Part shown: piece by piece, positions 1 to 6,708 of the stretch | Layout: each line of letters starts with the position of its first letter | Position numbering within the stretch: the first letter of the stretch is position 1 | Notes under the pieces: generated by a model | Seen by the model: only the letters and a program-made list of their open reading frames with translations | The model's database searches: none | What the model was told of the DNA's origin: nothing | Translations under genes and position numbers: made by a program | Assembly: GCA_964422685.1 (NCBI GenBank) | Contig: CAYRCG010000005.1 | Coordinates: 1-33,912, forward strand | Direction: 5' to 3' | From: Syntrophomonas sp964422685 | GTDB lineage: Bacteria; Bacillota; Syntrophomonadia; Syntrophomonadales; Syntrophomonadaceae | DNA length: 33,912 nt

Positions 1-3
1 ACC

Positions 4-143
4 AACCCCCATGGCCGGGGACCACAAACAACGATGAAAAGGGAGTTTGGAGTCTCTTGAACGGTAAGGGATAGCGGGCAGTTACTAATTCTCCTCACCC
101 CTCACCCCTCACCCCTCACCATTTCATACTAACCCCCATGACC
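4..143. repeat. Dispersed ~110-140 bp repeat, copy 1, with 7-bp tandem tract
   Basis: This stretch resembles 11683-11790. Both copies hold an identical 17-mer (33-49 and 11711-11727, gatgaaaagggagtttg), then a ggtaaggRatag block (63-74 and 11741-11752). Both begin with a cc(c/t)ccatgRcc motif. Copy 1 is also bounded by near-identical 13-mers, aacccccatgRcc at 4-16 and 131-143. Inside it, 94-120 is a tandem 7-bp repeat (ctcaccc, almost four units). There is no open reading frame of note. It is a non-coding dispersed repeat lying just upstream of the glnA promoter. Confidence 0.6.
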
Positions 144-160
144 TAGTGCTGCCCCCCATA

Positions 161-189
161 TTTACTATATACGACTAATCTGCTATAAT
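161..189 (+). promoter_or_regulatory. Sigma-A type promoter for glnA
   Basis: A perfect -10 (TATAAT, 184-189) carries an extended TG two bases upstream (181-182). A -35-like TTTACT (161-166) lies 17 bp before it. The glnA ribosome binding site starts about 25 bases downstream, leaving a short leader. Confidence 0.6.
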
Positions 190-231
190 TCTCACGGTAT
201 TTGTTGTATTAAACAAAGGAGGCTCGGGAAA

Positions 232-1665
232 GTGTTTGGGAGTTTTGATGAGGCGCTGGATTATTGCAATGAACACGCTATCCGGATGATAGATTTCAAA
301 ATAATAGACCTATTGGGAAGGTGGCACCACCTAAGCATTCCTTTAGGCCGTTTCAAACCGGAGATATTGGAATATGGTATCGGTTTTGATGGCTCCAATT
401 ATGGTTTCGCCCCGGTGGAAAATAGTGATATGGTATTTATACCCGACCTCAGCACAGCGGTATACGATCCCTTTACTGCTATTCCTACCCTTAGTATGAT
501 AGGCGATATTTTTGTTATAGCGCAACCGGATAATTATCGTTTTGACCAGGATCCGAGAAGCATAGCCGTCAAAGCGGAAGAATATATGAGGTCTACCGGT
601 ATCGCGGATGAAATGAGGATTGGACCGGAATTCGAATTCAATGTTTTTGATCATATTAGTTACGAGTGTACACCTAGGCGAAGTGCTTATACCATAGATG
701 CCCCGCAGGCCATGTGGAATAGCGGGGATAATGAAAGGCAGAACCTGGGTTATAAAATCCCTTCGAATGGTGGTTATCATATAGCACCCCCACAAGATAT
801 ACTTTATGATCTACGCTCACGAATATGTTTATTAATGGAGGAGAATAGGATTCCGGTTAAATACCATCACCACGAGGTAGGTGCCCAGGGACAGATGGAA
901 ATTGAGGTGGAATTCGGGCCTTTGCGGGAGATGGCAGATAAGACCTTGTTGGCAAAATACCTTATAAAGAACTTGGCTTTTAGGGAGGGTAAAACGGTAA
1001 CTTTCATGCCCAAACCTATTTTCGCTGAAGCCGGTAACGGCATGCATGTACATATGCACCTATTCAAAAAAAGTGAACCCTTATTTTACGATGCTGATGG
1101 CTATTCTAATCTGAGTGAACTAGCTTTGAAGTTTATCGGCGGTATCTTACAACACGCTCCGGCCTTGTTGGCCCTCACTAACCCTAGTACTAATTCTTAT
1201 AAACGCTTAATTCCGGGTTATGAAGCCCCGGTAAGCCTTTGTTTCGCTACTGCCAATCGCAGTGCGGTAATCCGGGTACCGGCATATGCCAAAAGCCCTT
1301 ATCACAAGCGTTTTGAATTCCGTTCTTCTGATGCTACCTGCAACCCCTATTTAGCCTATTCTGCTATTTTATTGGCGGGATTGGACGGGGTGCAAAAGGG
1401 CATTGACCCGGTAGCAGCGGGCTTTGGTCCCTATGATATGAATCTATACCAACTACCACCGGAAGAACAGGCGAAAATAAAATCCCTGCCTCGTTCATTG
1501 GATGAAGCTCTGGATGCATTGGAAAAGGATTATGAATTTCTGCTGGCCGGGGGGGTATTTCCCCGGCGCTTAATTGAGATTTGGCTGGAGTATAAGCGCA
1601 GGGAAGCGAGGAAGGTTAATGAACTCCCTCACCCGATTGAATTCGAACTCTATTATGATCTATAA
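232..1665 (+). CDS. glnA: Type I glutamine synthetase (GSI-beta-like)
   Basis: This enzyme makes glutamine from glutamate, ammonia and ATP in the cytoplasm and is the main route of ammonium assimilation. The GTG start at 232 follows AAAGGAGG at 216-223 with good spacing. At 477 residues the length fits type I enzymes. The catalytic signatures are all present: GPEFEF (131-136) with metal-binding glutamates, HHEVGAQGQ (213-221), NGMHVHMH (269-276), NPSTNSYKRL (317-326) and the RFEFRSSDA block near 360. The tail carries NLYQLPPEE with Tyr406, which matches the adenylylation site of beta-type enzymes. Most Firmicute enzymes are the shorter alpha type without it. The gene has its own promoter and appears monocistronic. 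No glnR-type regulator or GlnE adenylyltransferase lies in the window. Function is certain; control by adenylylation is only inferred. Confidence 0.96.
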   Translation: MFGSFDEALDYCNEHAIRMIDFKIIDLLGRWHHLSIPLGRFKPEILEYGIGFDGSNYGFAPVENSDMVFIPDLSTAVYDPFTAIPTLSMIGDIFVIAQPDNYRFDQDPRSIAVKAEEYMRSTGIADEMRIGPEFEFNVFDHISYECTPRRSAYTIDAPQAMWNSGDNERQNLGYKIPSNGGYHIAPPQDILYDLRSRICLLMEENRIPVKYHHHEVGAQGQMEIEVEFGPLREMADKTLLAKYLIKNLAFREGKTVTFMPKPIFAEAGNGMHVHMHLFKKSEPLFYDADGYSNLSELALKFIGGILQHAPALLALTNPSTNSYKRLIPGYEAPVSLCFATANRSAVIRVPAYAKSPYHKRFEFRSSDATCNPYLAYSAILLAGLDGVQKGIDPVAAGFGPYDMNLYQLPPEEQAKIKSLPRSLDEALDALEKDYEFLLAGGVFPRRLIEIWLEYKRREARKVNELPHPIEFELYYDL

Positions 1666-1681
1666 GAAGAAAGCGACAGAT

Positions 1682-1710
1682 GGAAGCTTTCCTGCGGATT
1701 GCTTCCCTTT
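1682..1710 (+). terminator. Possible weak terminator after glnA
   Basis: A 6-bp stem (ggaagc 1682-1687 with gcttcc 1701-1706) lies 17 bases after the glnA stop and runs into ccttt. The loop is long (13 nt) and the T-run short, so this is a weak candidate. Confidence 0.3.
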
Positions 1711-1779
1711 GCATACTTATCAGAGGGGGAGGTTATAGGTATAAAAGGGTGGAAAAAGGTGTTTGCCTTTATGCTATAG

Positions 1780-2307
1780 TTATTCCGCCAGCACATTGAT
1801 GCCGCCTATTTTGCCGTAGGTCTTAGTTACCGGTTTTACTGACATGTTTACCTTGCCGTCTTCTTCCATTAGGGCATAGAAGTCGGGAAACTGTTTGCGC
1901 GGCAGTATGGCTGTCAATACTAATCTCTCTCTGCCCTCCATACCATAGCCTAGGGTGGTGGTTACCGAATAACCCTGCTCCCGTAAACTATCCGCCAAAA
2001 GCTTGCCCTCTGCCGGATGTTTATAGATATCTATTTCCAGTTGGCCGAAGGCCAGCTTCTTTTCGATTATGTTGGCTAAGAAAACCCCGGACAACCGCCC
2101 TAAAGCAAAGGCGAATACATATCCGTAGCCGGAAGAAGCCGCGATTAGTTTAAAGGCATAAATAAATACCAGGGCATCGATAAAAGTAATCAAATAGACT
2201 GGCTTAATCGTTTTCTGGGCCAAAAAGGTTGTCTTTAGGTTACTCATACAGGTGCTAAACACGTTTAGACCGAAAATTATCAATGACTCCAATACAAATG
2301 TAGATAT
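1780..2307 (-). CDS. UPF0316-like membrane protein (DUF5698 + DUF2179), likely AUA start
   Basis: The N-terminal half holds about three hydrophobic helices (VLESLIIFGLNVF, PVYLITFIDALVFIYAF, YGYVFAFALG...GVFLAN). The C-terminal ~70 residues form a soluble DUF2179-type domain (LREQGYSVTTTLGYGMEGRERLVLT in outline). No biochemical role is established for the family. The frame is open back to a GTG at 2361, but that codon has no ribosome binding site and sits inside a hairpin about 30 bases from the predicted transcription start. A perfect AAAGGAGG at 2316-2323 instead lies 8 bases before an in-frame ATA (2305-2307), giving a product that begins just before the first helix, as in family members. 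I therefore place the start at ATA; no ATG lies nearby. The gene is alone on the minus strand, convergent with glnA. Confidence 0.75.
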   Translation of the reverse strand: MSTFVLESLIIFGLNVFSTCMSNLKTTFLAQKTIKPVYLITFIDALVFIYAFKLIAASSGYGYVFAFALGRLSGVFLANIIEKKLAFGQLEIDIYKHPAEGKLLADSLREQGYSVTTTLGYGMEGRERLVLTAILPRKQFPDFYALMEEDGKVNMSVKPVTKTYGKIGGINVLAE

Positions 2308-2338
2308 ATTCCTTACCTCCTTTCTGCAAAATAAAATG

Positions 2339-2360
2339 CCCCTGTCAATCAACAGGAGCA
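2339..2360 (-). promoter_or_regulatory. Leader hairpin in front of the DUF5698 gene
   Basis: CCTGT (2341-2345) pairs with ACAGG (2352-2356) around a 6-base loop, between the predicted transcript start (~2390) and the ribosome binding site. It covers the upstream GTG that would otherwise be read as the start. It matches no riboswitch class I recognise. Confidence 0.3.
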
Positions 2361-2396
2361 CTATTTTAGATTTCCTATGGTGTGTAGACCCTTTAT

Positions 2397-2425
2397 ATTA
2401 TTACATTATTTTCACTATTTGTCAA
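2397..2425 (-). promoter_or_regulatory. Sigma-A type promoter for the DUF5698 gene
   Basis: On the minus strand a perfect TTGACA (2425-2420) is followed after 17 bp by AATAAT (2402-2397, five of six matches). This sits about 80 bp upstream of the ribosome binding site. Confidence 0.7.
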
Positions 2426-2560
2426 GGGGAAGCAGTTCCGGGAAAATCCGAGGAAGGAAAAAAATGAGGGGGCAGCCATAAGGCAGGATATAGAGCGCAT
2501 TTGTAGAAGTATTCAATAGAAATGTTTTTTTGAATCCTATGCCTTGCGGGCCACAACTGC

Positions 2561-2641
2561 TCCGAATGATAGGGGAAGATTCCCCGCTATGTTCGGAACG
2601 GTAGGGTGTTCTGTCATTGCGGGGAGCGAAGCGGCGTGGCA
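2561..2641. repeat. Dispersed GTCATTGCGAG-family repeat, composite copy
   Basis: This is the main content of the 2426-2794 intergenic region. At 2578-2600, gattccccgctatgttcggaacg resembles 11470-11494 read in the same direction. At 2613-2641, gtcattgcggggagcgaag... resembles 11335-11367 and 20230-20257. The left part also forms a hairpin: 2561-2577 pairs with 2580-2597 with few mismatches. It is non-coding. The rest of the intergenic region shows nothing I can assign. Confidence 0.6.
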
Positions 2642-2794
2642 CTCCTAACGAAATTAATCAGAAAGGTAGAATGTTGAAAGGGATGGGGCAGGGACGTTGT
2701 GCCTGGAATGGAAATACTAACAATTGTATATAGCCCTAGCGCCGTTAATAATGATGAAAAGTGAACTTTTCCCAAATAAACAGGGGGTGGCAGA

Positions 2795-4114
2795 ATGAAA
2801 ATCAATATGCCAGAAAACGTGCAAACGATTCTAGACCGGCTACATAGTAATGCTTACCAGGCTTATATTTACGGTGCCTGCATCCGCGATTTCCTATTGG
2901 GCAAAGAACCAATAAGTTGGGATATCACTACTAATGCCCTGCCTAACGATGTGGTACTTATTTTCGAGGAAAAGGATGGCTTTACCAGTATTCCTTCTGT
3001 AGAAGACTATGGAACAGTTGCGATACATTATCAAGGGGAGAGCTACCTGATAAATACCTTCCGTAGCGGGGAAGAAAGGCGATTCTCTGATGATTTAAAT
3101 AAGGATCTGTTGCACAAGGACTTTACCATTAACTCTATCGCCTATAATGAACAGGTAGGGGTAGTAGACCCCTATAATGGGGTAGGGGATATTGAGCAGG
3201 GTTTAATCCGCTGTGCCCGGAATCCCTACGAGCATATCCGGGAAGATAGCGCAAGGGTTCTAAGAGCGGTAAGATTTGAATCCCAGTTGGGCTTTGCCAT
3301 AGATACGGAATTATTGCGGGCTATGAAGGCTCTAACCGACGATGTCCCGGATGCCGATTCAGCCAGTGTGCGTAATGAAATTATTCAGATATTACTAAGT
3401 GAAAAACCATCCCGGGGTATACGCCGTATGTTGGAACTAGGCTTATTGGAAAGACTCATACCTGAGATTATATCTACCGTAGGTTTCGATACCCATAGTT
3501 CATATCATGATAAGGATGTTTTTGAACACAGTTTAGTGGTTTTAGATAATACCGAGCCCAACCTGACTCTTAGATTAGCGGCCCTTTTACACGATATCGA
3601 TAAGCCTAATTGCCTTACTATAGATGATGATGGAGAGGGGCATTGCTATGGTCACGCTAGTAGCGGTAGTGAAGCAGCCCGGGTAATTATGGAGCGCTTA
3701 AAATTCGACCGCAAGACCATTAGGGCAGTAACTGCCCTAATCAAAGAACACATGAATGATTTTAGTAATACCAGCGATCTCAGCATAAAAAGGCTAATAA
3801 GAAGGGTGGGACCGGATAATATCGATCGTCTATTCGAGCTGCAATTGGCAGATATCAAAGGTTCCGGGTTATCTAGCCGAGACCCGGAAAGAATTATGAA
3901 AATATGCAATAAGTGTTTTGAGGTCCTATCCCGCCAGGAACCTTTAACGGTTCACGATTTGGATATAAGCGGCTATGATTTGCTTTCCCTGGGTTTTCCC
4001 CCAGGCAAGGAAATAGGGAAAGCTATGGATTACCTTCTGGATCAGGTGATCGATAACCCTGCCCTTAACCAAAGGGAGACACTTGTTGCTTTATTGCAGG
4101 ACTACAAGTTATAG
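2795..4114 (+). CDS. CCA-adding enzyme / poly(A) polymerase family protein with HD domain, altered active site
   Basis: The 439-residue protein has class II CCA-adding enzyme architecture. It has a nucleotidyltransferase head (residues ~20-120), an RNA-binding neck with EDSARVLRAVRF (150-161), and an HD phosphohydrolase-like domain (HLVVL region plus LLHDIDK, 264-270). Family members add or repair the 3' CCA of tRNA. The signature usually read as GG-x-VRD ... DxD is here GACIRD (27-32) and S-W-D (41-43). The first metal-binding aspartate is therefore a serine (codon AGT), and the second glycine of GG is alanine. The following KDFTIN block (108-113) is kept. Either another residue supplies the metal ligand, or the protein no longer transfers nucleotides and acts through its HD or RNA-binding part. 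GGGGGTGG at 2783-2790 precedes the ATG. It is followed by a strong terminator. Confidence 0.85.
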   Translation: MKINMPENVQTILDRLHSNAYQAYIYGACIRDFLLGKEPISWDITTNALPNDVVLIFEEKDGFTSIPSVEDYGTVAIHYQGESYLINTFRSGEERRFSDDLNKDLLHKDFTINSIAYNEQVGVVDPYNGVGDIEQGLIRCARNPYEHIREDSARVLRAVRFESQLGFAIDTELLRAMKALTDDVPDADSASVRNEIIQILLSEKPSRGIRRMLELGLLERLIPEIISTVGFDTHSSYHDKDVFEHSLVVLDNTEPNLTLRLAALLHDIDKPNCLTIDDDGEGHCYGHASSGSEAARVIMERLKFDRKTIRAVTALIKEHMNDFSNTSDLSIKRLIRRVGPDNIDRLFELQLADIKGSGLSSRDPERIMKICNKCFEVLSRQEPLTVHDLDISGYDLLSLGFPPGKEIGKAMDYLLDQVIDNPALNQRETLVALLQDYKL

Positions 4115-4138
4115 AAAAAGAAAATTCAAAAGCCCATA

Positions 4139-4180
4139 AGCCCTTCCCGGTAGTTAATGGAGACCGGGAAGGGCTTTTTT
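4139..4180 (+). terminator. Rho-independent terminator
   Basis: A 13-bp perfect stem, agcccttcccggt (4139-4151) with accgggaagggct (4163-4175), is followed by a T-run to 4180. It closes the CCA-enzyme transcript. Confidence 0.93.
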
Positions 4181-4221
4181 AATTGTTCAGCATAAAAAAA
4201 TTTGCTTCCCCCTTTTTTTGA

Positions 4222-4268
4222 TGCTGATTAACACAGACCCTTCGGGCGCAGATGGACGCTGGTTTATA
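4222..4268. repeat. Dispersed repeat related to 11616-11670
   Basis: The segment gctgattaacacagaccc...gggcgcagat matches the reverse complement of the region around 11625-11655 (ctgaccctgcgggcgctgattaacac) in permuted blocks. It is followed at 4270-4290 by a tagcggagaatcttt piece that resembles part of the 20230-20257 repeat. It is non-coding. Confidence 0.45.
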
Positions 4269-4431
4269 CGTAGCGGAGAATCTTTACCCCGCTATTTTCA
4301 TAAGGTTTTTAGCCACCGGGCTATGAAGGGTTAATTGAGCTAGGAGCAAGGGGGGATTTTCGGGGCTGTAAGTATAAAAGACCTGGGATTTAAGCAAAAT
4401 AGGAAAAGTAATTTTAAAGGAGGTAGTTCTT

Positions 4432-4626
4432 TTGCAGGTGAAAGTATCGGAATTTGTCGGAGAGTCCAGGAGGAGTTGGCAAGACGCGGTGGAAAATGCA
4501 GTTAGCGAAGCCTCGCGGGATATCAATAACATCTCCGGGGTCGAGGTAGTTAATTGGACGGCTAATTGCTCGGATAATAAGATCGTAGAATACAAGGCCA
4601 ATATCAGGATAGCCTATTTAGGCTAG
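4432..4626 (+). CDS. Dodecin family flavin-binding protein
   Basis: This 64-residue protein has the whole dodecin fold order: a first beta strand (QVKVSEFVGES), the helix WQDAVENAVSEASRDI, and two strands (GVEVVNWTANCSD and KIVEYKANIRIAYLG). Dodecins form hollow 12-subunit spheres that store or buffer flavins. The TTG start at 4432 is chosen because AAAGGAGG lies at 4416-4423. In haloarchaeal and Thermus dodecins a Trp that stacks on the flavin precedes the EV strand, and a Gln lies in the same strand. Here the Trp position is Gly and a Trp (NWT) sits near the Gln position, so the ligand pocket may differ. It stands alone between a terminator and the spoVA operon. Confidence 0.85.
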   Translation: MQVKVSEFVGESRRSWQDAVENAVSEASRDINNISGVEVVNWTANCSDNKIVEYKANIRIAYLG

Positions 4627-4634
4627 TTATTATC

Positions 4635-4684
4635 TTGGGGACTACCCCAGAACAGGATGCTTAGGGCAAAGGGTAGTTCCCCTT
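4635..4684 (+). terminator. Possible hairpin between dodecin gene and spoVA operon
   Basis: ggggactaccc near 4636-4646 can pair with gggtagttcccc near 4670-4682 with one bulge. The following ttcttt is only a weak T-tract. It may end the dodecin transcript. Confidence 0.35.
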
Positions 4685-4832
4685 CTTTGAACAAATAATA
4701 ATAGCATAAATAGTTCTTCCGCCGCCGGTGTTGCCCTTGCATAGGTCGTGTGTGAAGTATTTATGAGAACAAATGCATAACCATTACTTTTTGTAGCGGA
4801 ATCACCGCTACACCTAGAAGGAGGTTGATTTT

Positions 4833-5300
4833 TTGAATACACCTGATCCCAGGCGTTGGAAGAAAATACAGGTAGAAGAATATGAAGGCCTGGTACAGCA
4901 AACGGAACCTCGCCCCCCTATTCTTAAACATTGTCTTTGGGCGTTTGTCGTAGGTGGCATTATCTGCCTTTTGGCACAATTAATACTGAATTACCTGCTC
5001 AGTCAGGGTGTAGGCAAAATCGATGCCGCCTCCTATACATCGGTGATAATGATATTCTTAGGGGCATTCCTTACCGGAATCGGAATCTACGACGAACTGG
5101 GGAAAAGAGCAGGTGCCGGCTCCATTGTTCCCATAACCGGGTTTGCCAATGTCATAGTGGCATCGGCTATGGAGTTTAAACGGGAAGGCTATATATTCGG
5201 GGTAGGAGCCCGTATTTTTACGGTAGCGGGTCCAACTCTGCTTTTCGGCTTTGTGGTCGCTGTTCTTATAGCTTTAATCAAAGTATTTATAATCAGTTAA
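4833..5300 (+). CDS. spoVAC: Stage V sporulation protein AC
   Basis: SpoVAC is an inner spore-membrane protein of the SpoVA channel, which moves dipicolinic acid into the spore and out at germination. The 155-residue product starts with a short polar arm (PDPRRWKKIQVEEYEGLVQQ). Four hydrophobic helices follow, near residues 33-55, 65-85, 105-125 and 130-152, with the family motif GxxxDELGKRAGAGSIVPITGFAN. The TTG start at 4833 follows AAGGAGG at 4818-4824. It begins a run in which spoVAD follows after 20 bases. In Bacillus the operon is read by the forespore factor sigma-G. A weak sigma-G-like pair (tgaagta near 4753, cataacc near 4776) is visible but not convincing. Confidence 0.95.
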   Translation: MNTPDPRRWKKIQVEEYEGLVQQTEPRPPILKHCLWAFVVGGIICLLAQLILNYLLSQGVGKIDAASYTSVIMIFLGAFLTGIGIYDELGKRAGAGSIVPITGFANVIVASAMEFKREGYIFGVGARIFTVAGPTLLFGFVVAVLIALIKVFIIS

Positions 5301-5320
5301 ATGTGATAAAGGGGGATACT

Positions 5321-6331
5321 ATGCCGGCGAAAAAGAAACGAGGAGAGCAGACCTTAGTATTTGATAAGCCTCCTATCATTACGTCTTGGGCTTCCATAGT
5401 AGGTCCTATGGAGGGGCGAGGGCCATGGGTTCAGGATTTCGATTGGATCATGGAAGATTACCTTTTCGATGAAGAATCTTGGGAAAAAGCCGAAAACAAG
5501 ATGCTTCGGGAAAGTATAAAAAAAGCTCTGAATAAAAGAAATTTTGATGAAGCCGATGCGGAAATTCTCCTGGCAGGGGATTTGTTAAATCAATTAGTAT
5601 CCGCCAATTATGCCGCTCGGGAACTGGGGATTCCCTTTCTAGGTCTTTATGGTGCCTGTTCCACTATGGCCGAATCCCTTTTATTAGCGGCTATCCTTGT
5701 TGACGGGGAATACTTCGAAAGGGTGCTGGCTAGCGCCTGTAGCCATCATTATACAGCCGAAAGGCAATTCCGTTTCCCGGTGGAACAAGGGGTGCAGAAA
5801 ACCCCCAGCTCCCAATGGACAGCTACCGCTGCCGGAGCGGTATTATTGGAGCCTGTCGGTACCGGTCCCCGTATAACTGCAGTAACTATCGGGAAGGTTA
5901 TTGATATGGACCAAAAGGATACCAGCAATATGGGTAGTGCCATGGCCCCGGCAGCTGCCCATACTATACGAACCCATTTTAAGGATCTTAACCGGCCCAC
6001 GGATTATTATGATTTGGTTATAACCGGTGACTTAGGGAAAATAGGTATGGCTATTATCCGGGAACTATTTATTAAGGACGGCCTGCAACCCGAGCCTAGG
6101 TATAGTGATTGCGGTGTTCTGCTTTACGATGATTTCAAAGAGGTGAATGCCGGAGGCAGCGGCTGCGGCTGTTCCGCCAGTTTCCTTTGCGGTCCTTTAT
6201 TAAATAAGATGAATTCGGGTGAGATGAATAGGTTACTTTTTGTTGCTACCGGCGCCTTGATGAGTCCGATCACCAGTTTTCAGGGAGAAAGCATTCCTGC
6301 GATTGCCCATGCAGTCGCCATAGAGAACTAG
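5321..6331 (+). CDS. spoVAD: Stage V sporulation protein AD
   Basis: SpoVAD is the soluble, thiolase-fold member of the SpoVA complex that binds dipicolinic acid on the spore inner membrane. The 336-residue product shows the family signatures: TLVFDKPPIITSWASIVGPMEG at the start, GIPFLGLYGACSTMAESL in the middle, and GGSGCGCSASFL near the end. I choose the ATG at 5321, which has AAAGGGGG at 5308-5315. A GTG at 5303, six codons upstream in frame, has no binding site. It ends 12 bases before spoVAE, so coupled translation is likely. Confidence 0.95.
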   Translation: MPAKKKRGEQTLVFDKPPIITSWASIVGPMEGRGPWVQDFDWIMEDYLFDEESWEKAENKMLRESIKKALNKRNFDEADAEILLAGDLLNQLVSANYAARELGIPFLGLYGACSTMAESLLLAAILVDGEYFERVLASACSHHYTAERQFRFPVEQGVQKTPSSQWTATAAGAVLLEPVGTGPRITAVTIGKVIDMDQKDTSNMGSAMAPAAAHTIRTHFKDLNRPTDYYDLVITGDLGKIGMAIIRELFIKDGLQPEPRYSDCGVLLYDDFKEVNAGGSGCGCSASFLCGPLLNKMNSGEMNRLLFVATGALMSPITSFQGESIPAIAHAVAIEN

Positions 6332-6343
6332 GGAGGAATAGTA

Positions 6344-6703
6344 ATGGGGACACTATATATGGCATTTCTTATCGGAGGTCTTTTCTGTCTTATCGGGCAA
6401 CTGATAATGGACCTGACCAAAAGTAGCATAACTCCGGGGCATATATTAGTTGGTTATATTTCAGGAGGGGCCCTGCTTAGCGGGTTGGGACTATATGAAC
6501 CCTTGGTCAAAATCGGTGGTGCGGGTGCGACCATTCCCTTATCTGGTTTTGGCCATCTTTTGACCCAGGGGAGTCTGAAAGCCGTAGAACAAAAAGGACT
6601 ATTGGGGGCTTTCAGCGGGGGAGTGGAAGCTGCTGCCGCCGGAATAACCGCAGCGGTAGTTTTCGGCTACTTGGCCGCAGTTTTATTCAATCCGAAGGGA
6701 TGA
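6344..6703 (+). CDS. spoVAE: Stage V sporulation protein AE
   Basis: This 119-residue membrane protein of the SpoVA dipicolinate channel has four hydrophobic segments and the conserved PLVKIGGAGATIPLSGFGH stretch, which is similar to the one in SpoVAC. The two are paralogous channel subunits. The ATG at 6344 follows GGGAGGA at 6331-6337. The stop is five bases before the spoVAF start. Confidence 0.94.
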   Translation: MGTLYMAFLIGGLFCLIGQLIMDLTKSSITPGHILVGYISGGALLSGLGLYEPLVKIGGAGATIPLSGFGHLLTQGSLKAVEQKGLLGAFSGGVEAAAAGITAAVVFGYLAAVLFNPKG

Positions 6704-6708
6704 TTTAG

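Noticed and set aside
4750..4785. Sigma-G promoter ahead of spoVAC
   Set aside because: Only partial matches to both boxes; too weak to list as a feature.
5303..5320. GTG at 5303 as the spoVAD start
   Set aside because: It overlaps the ribosome binding site that serves the ATG at 5321 and adds six non-conserved residues.
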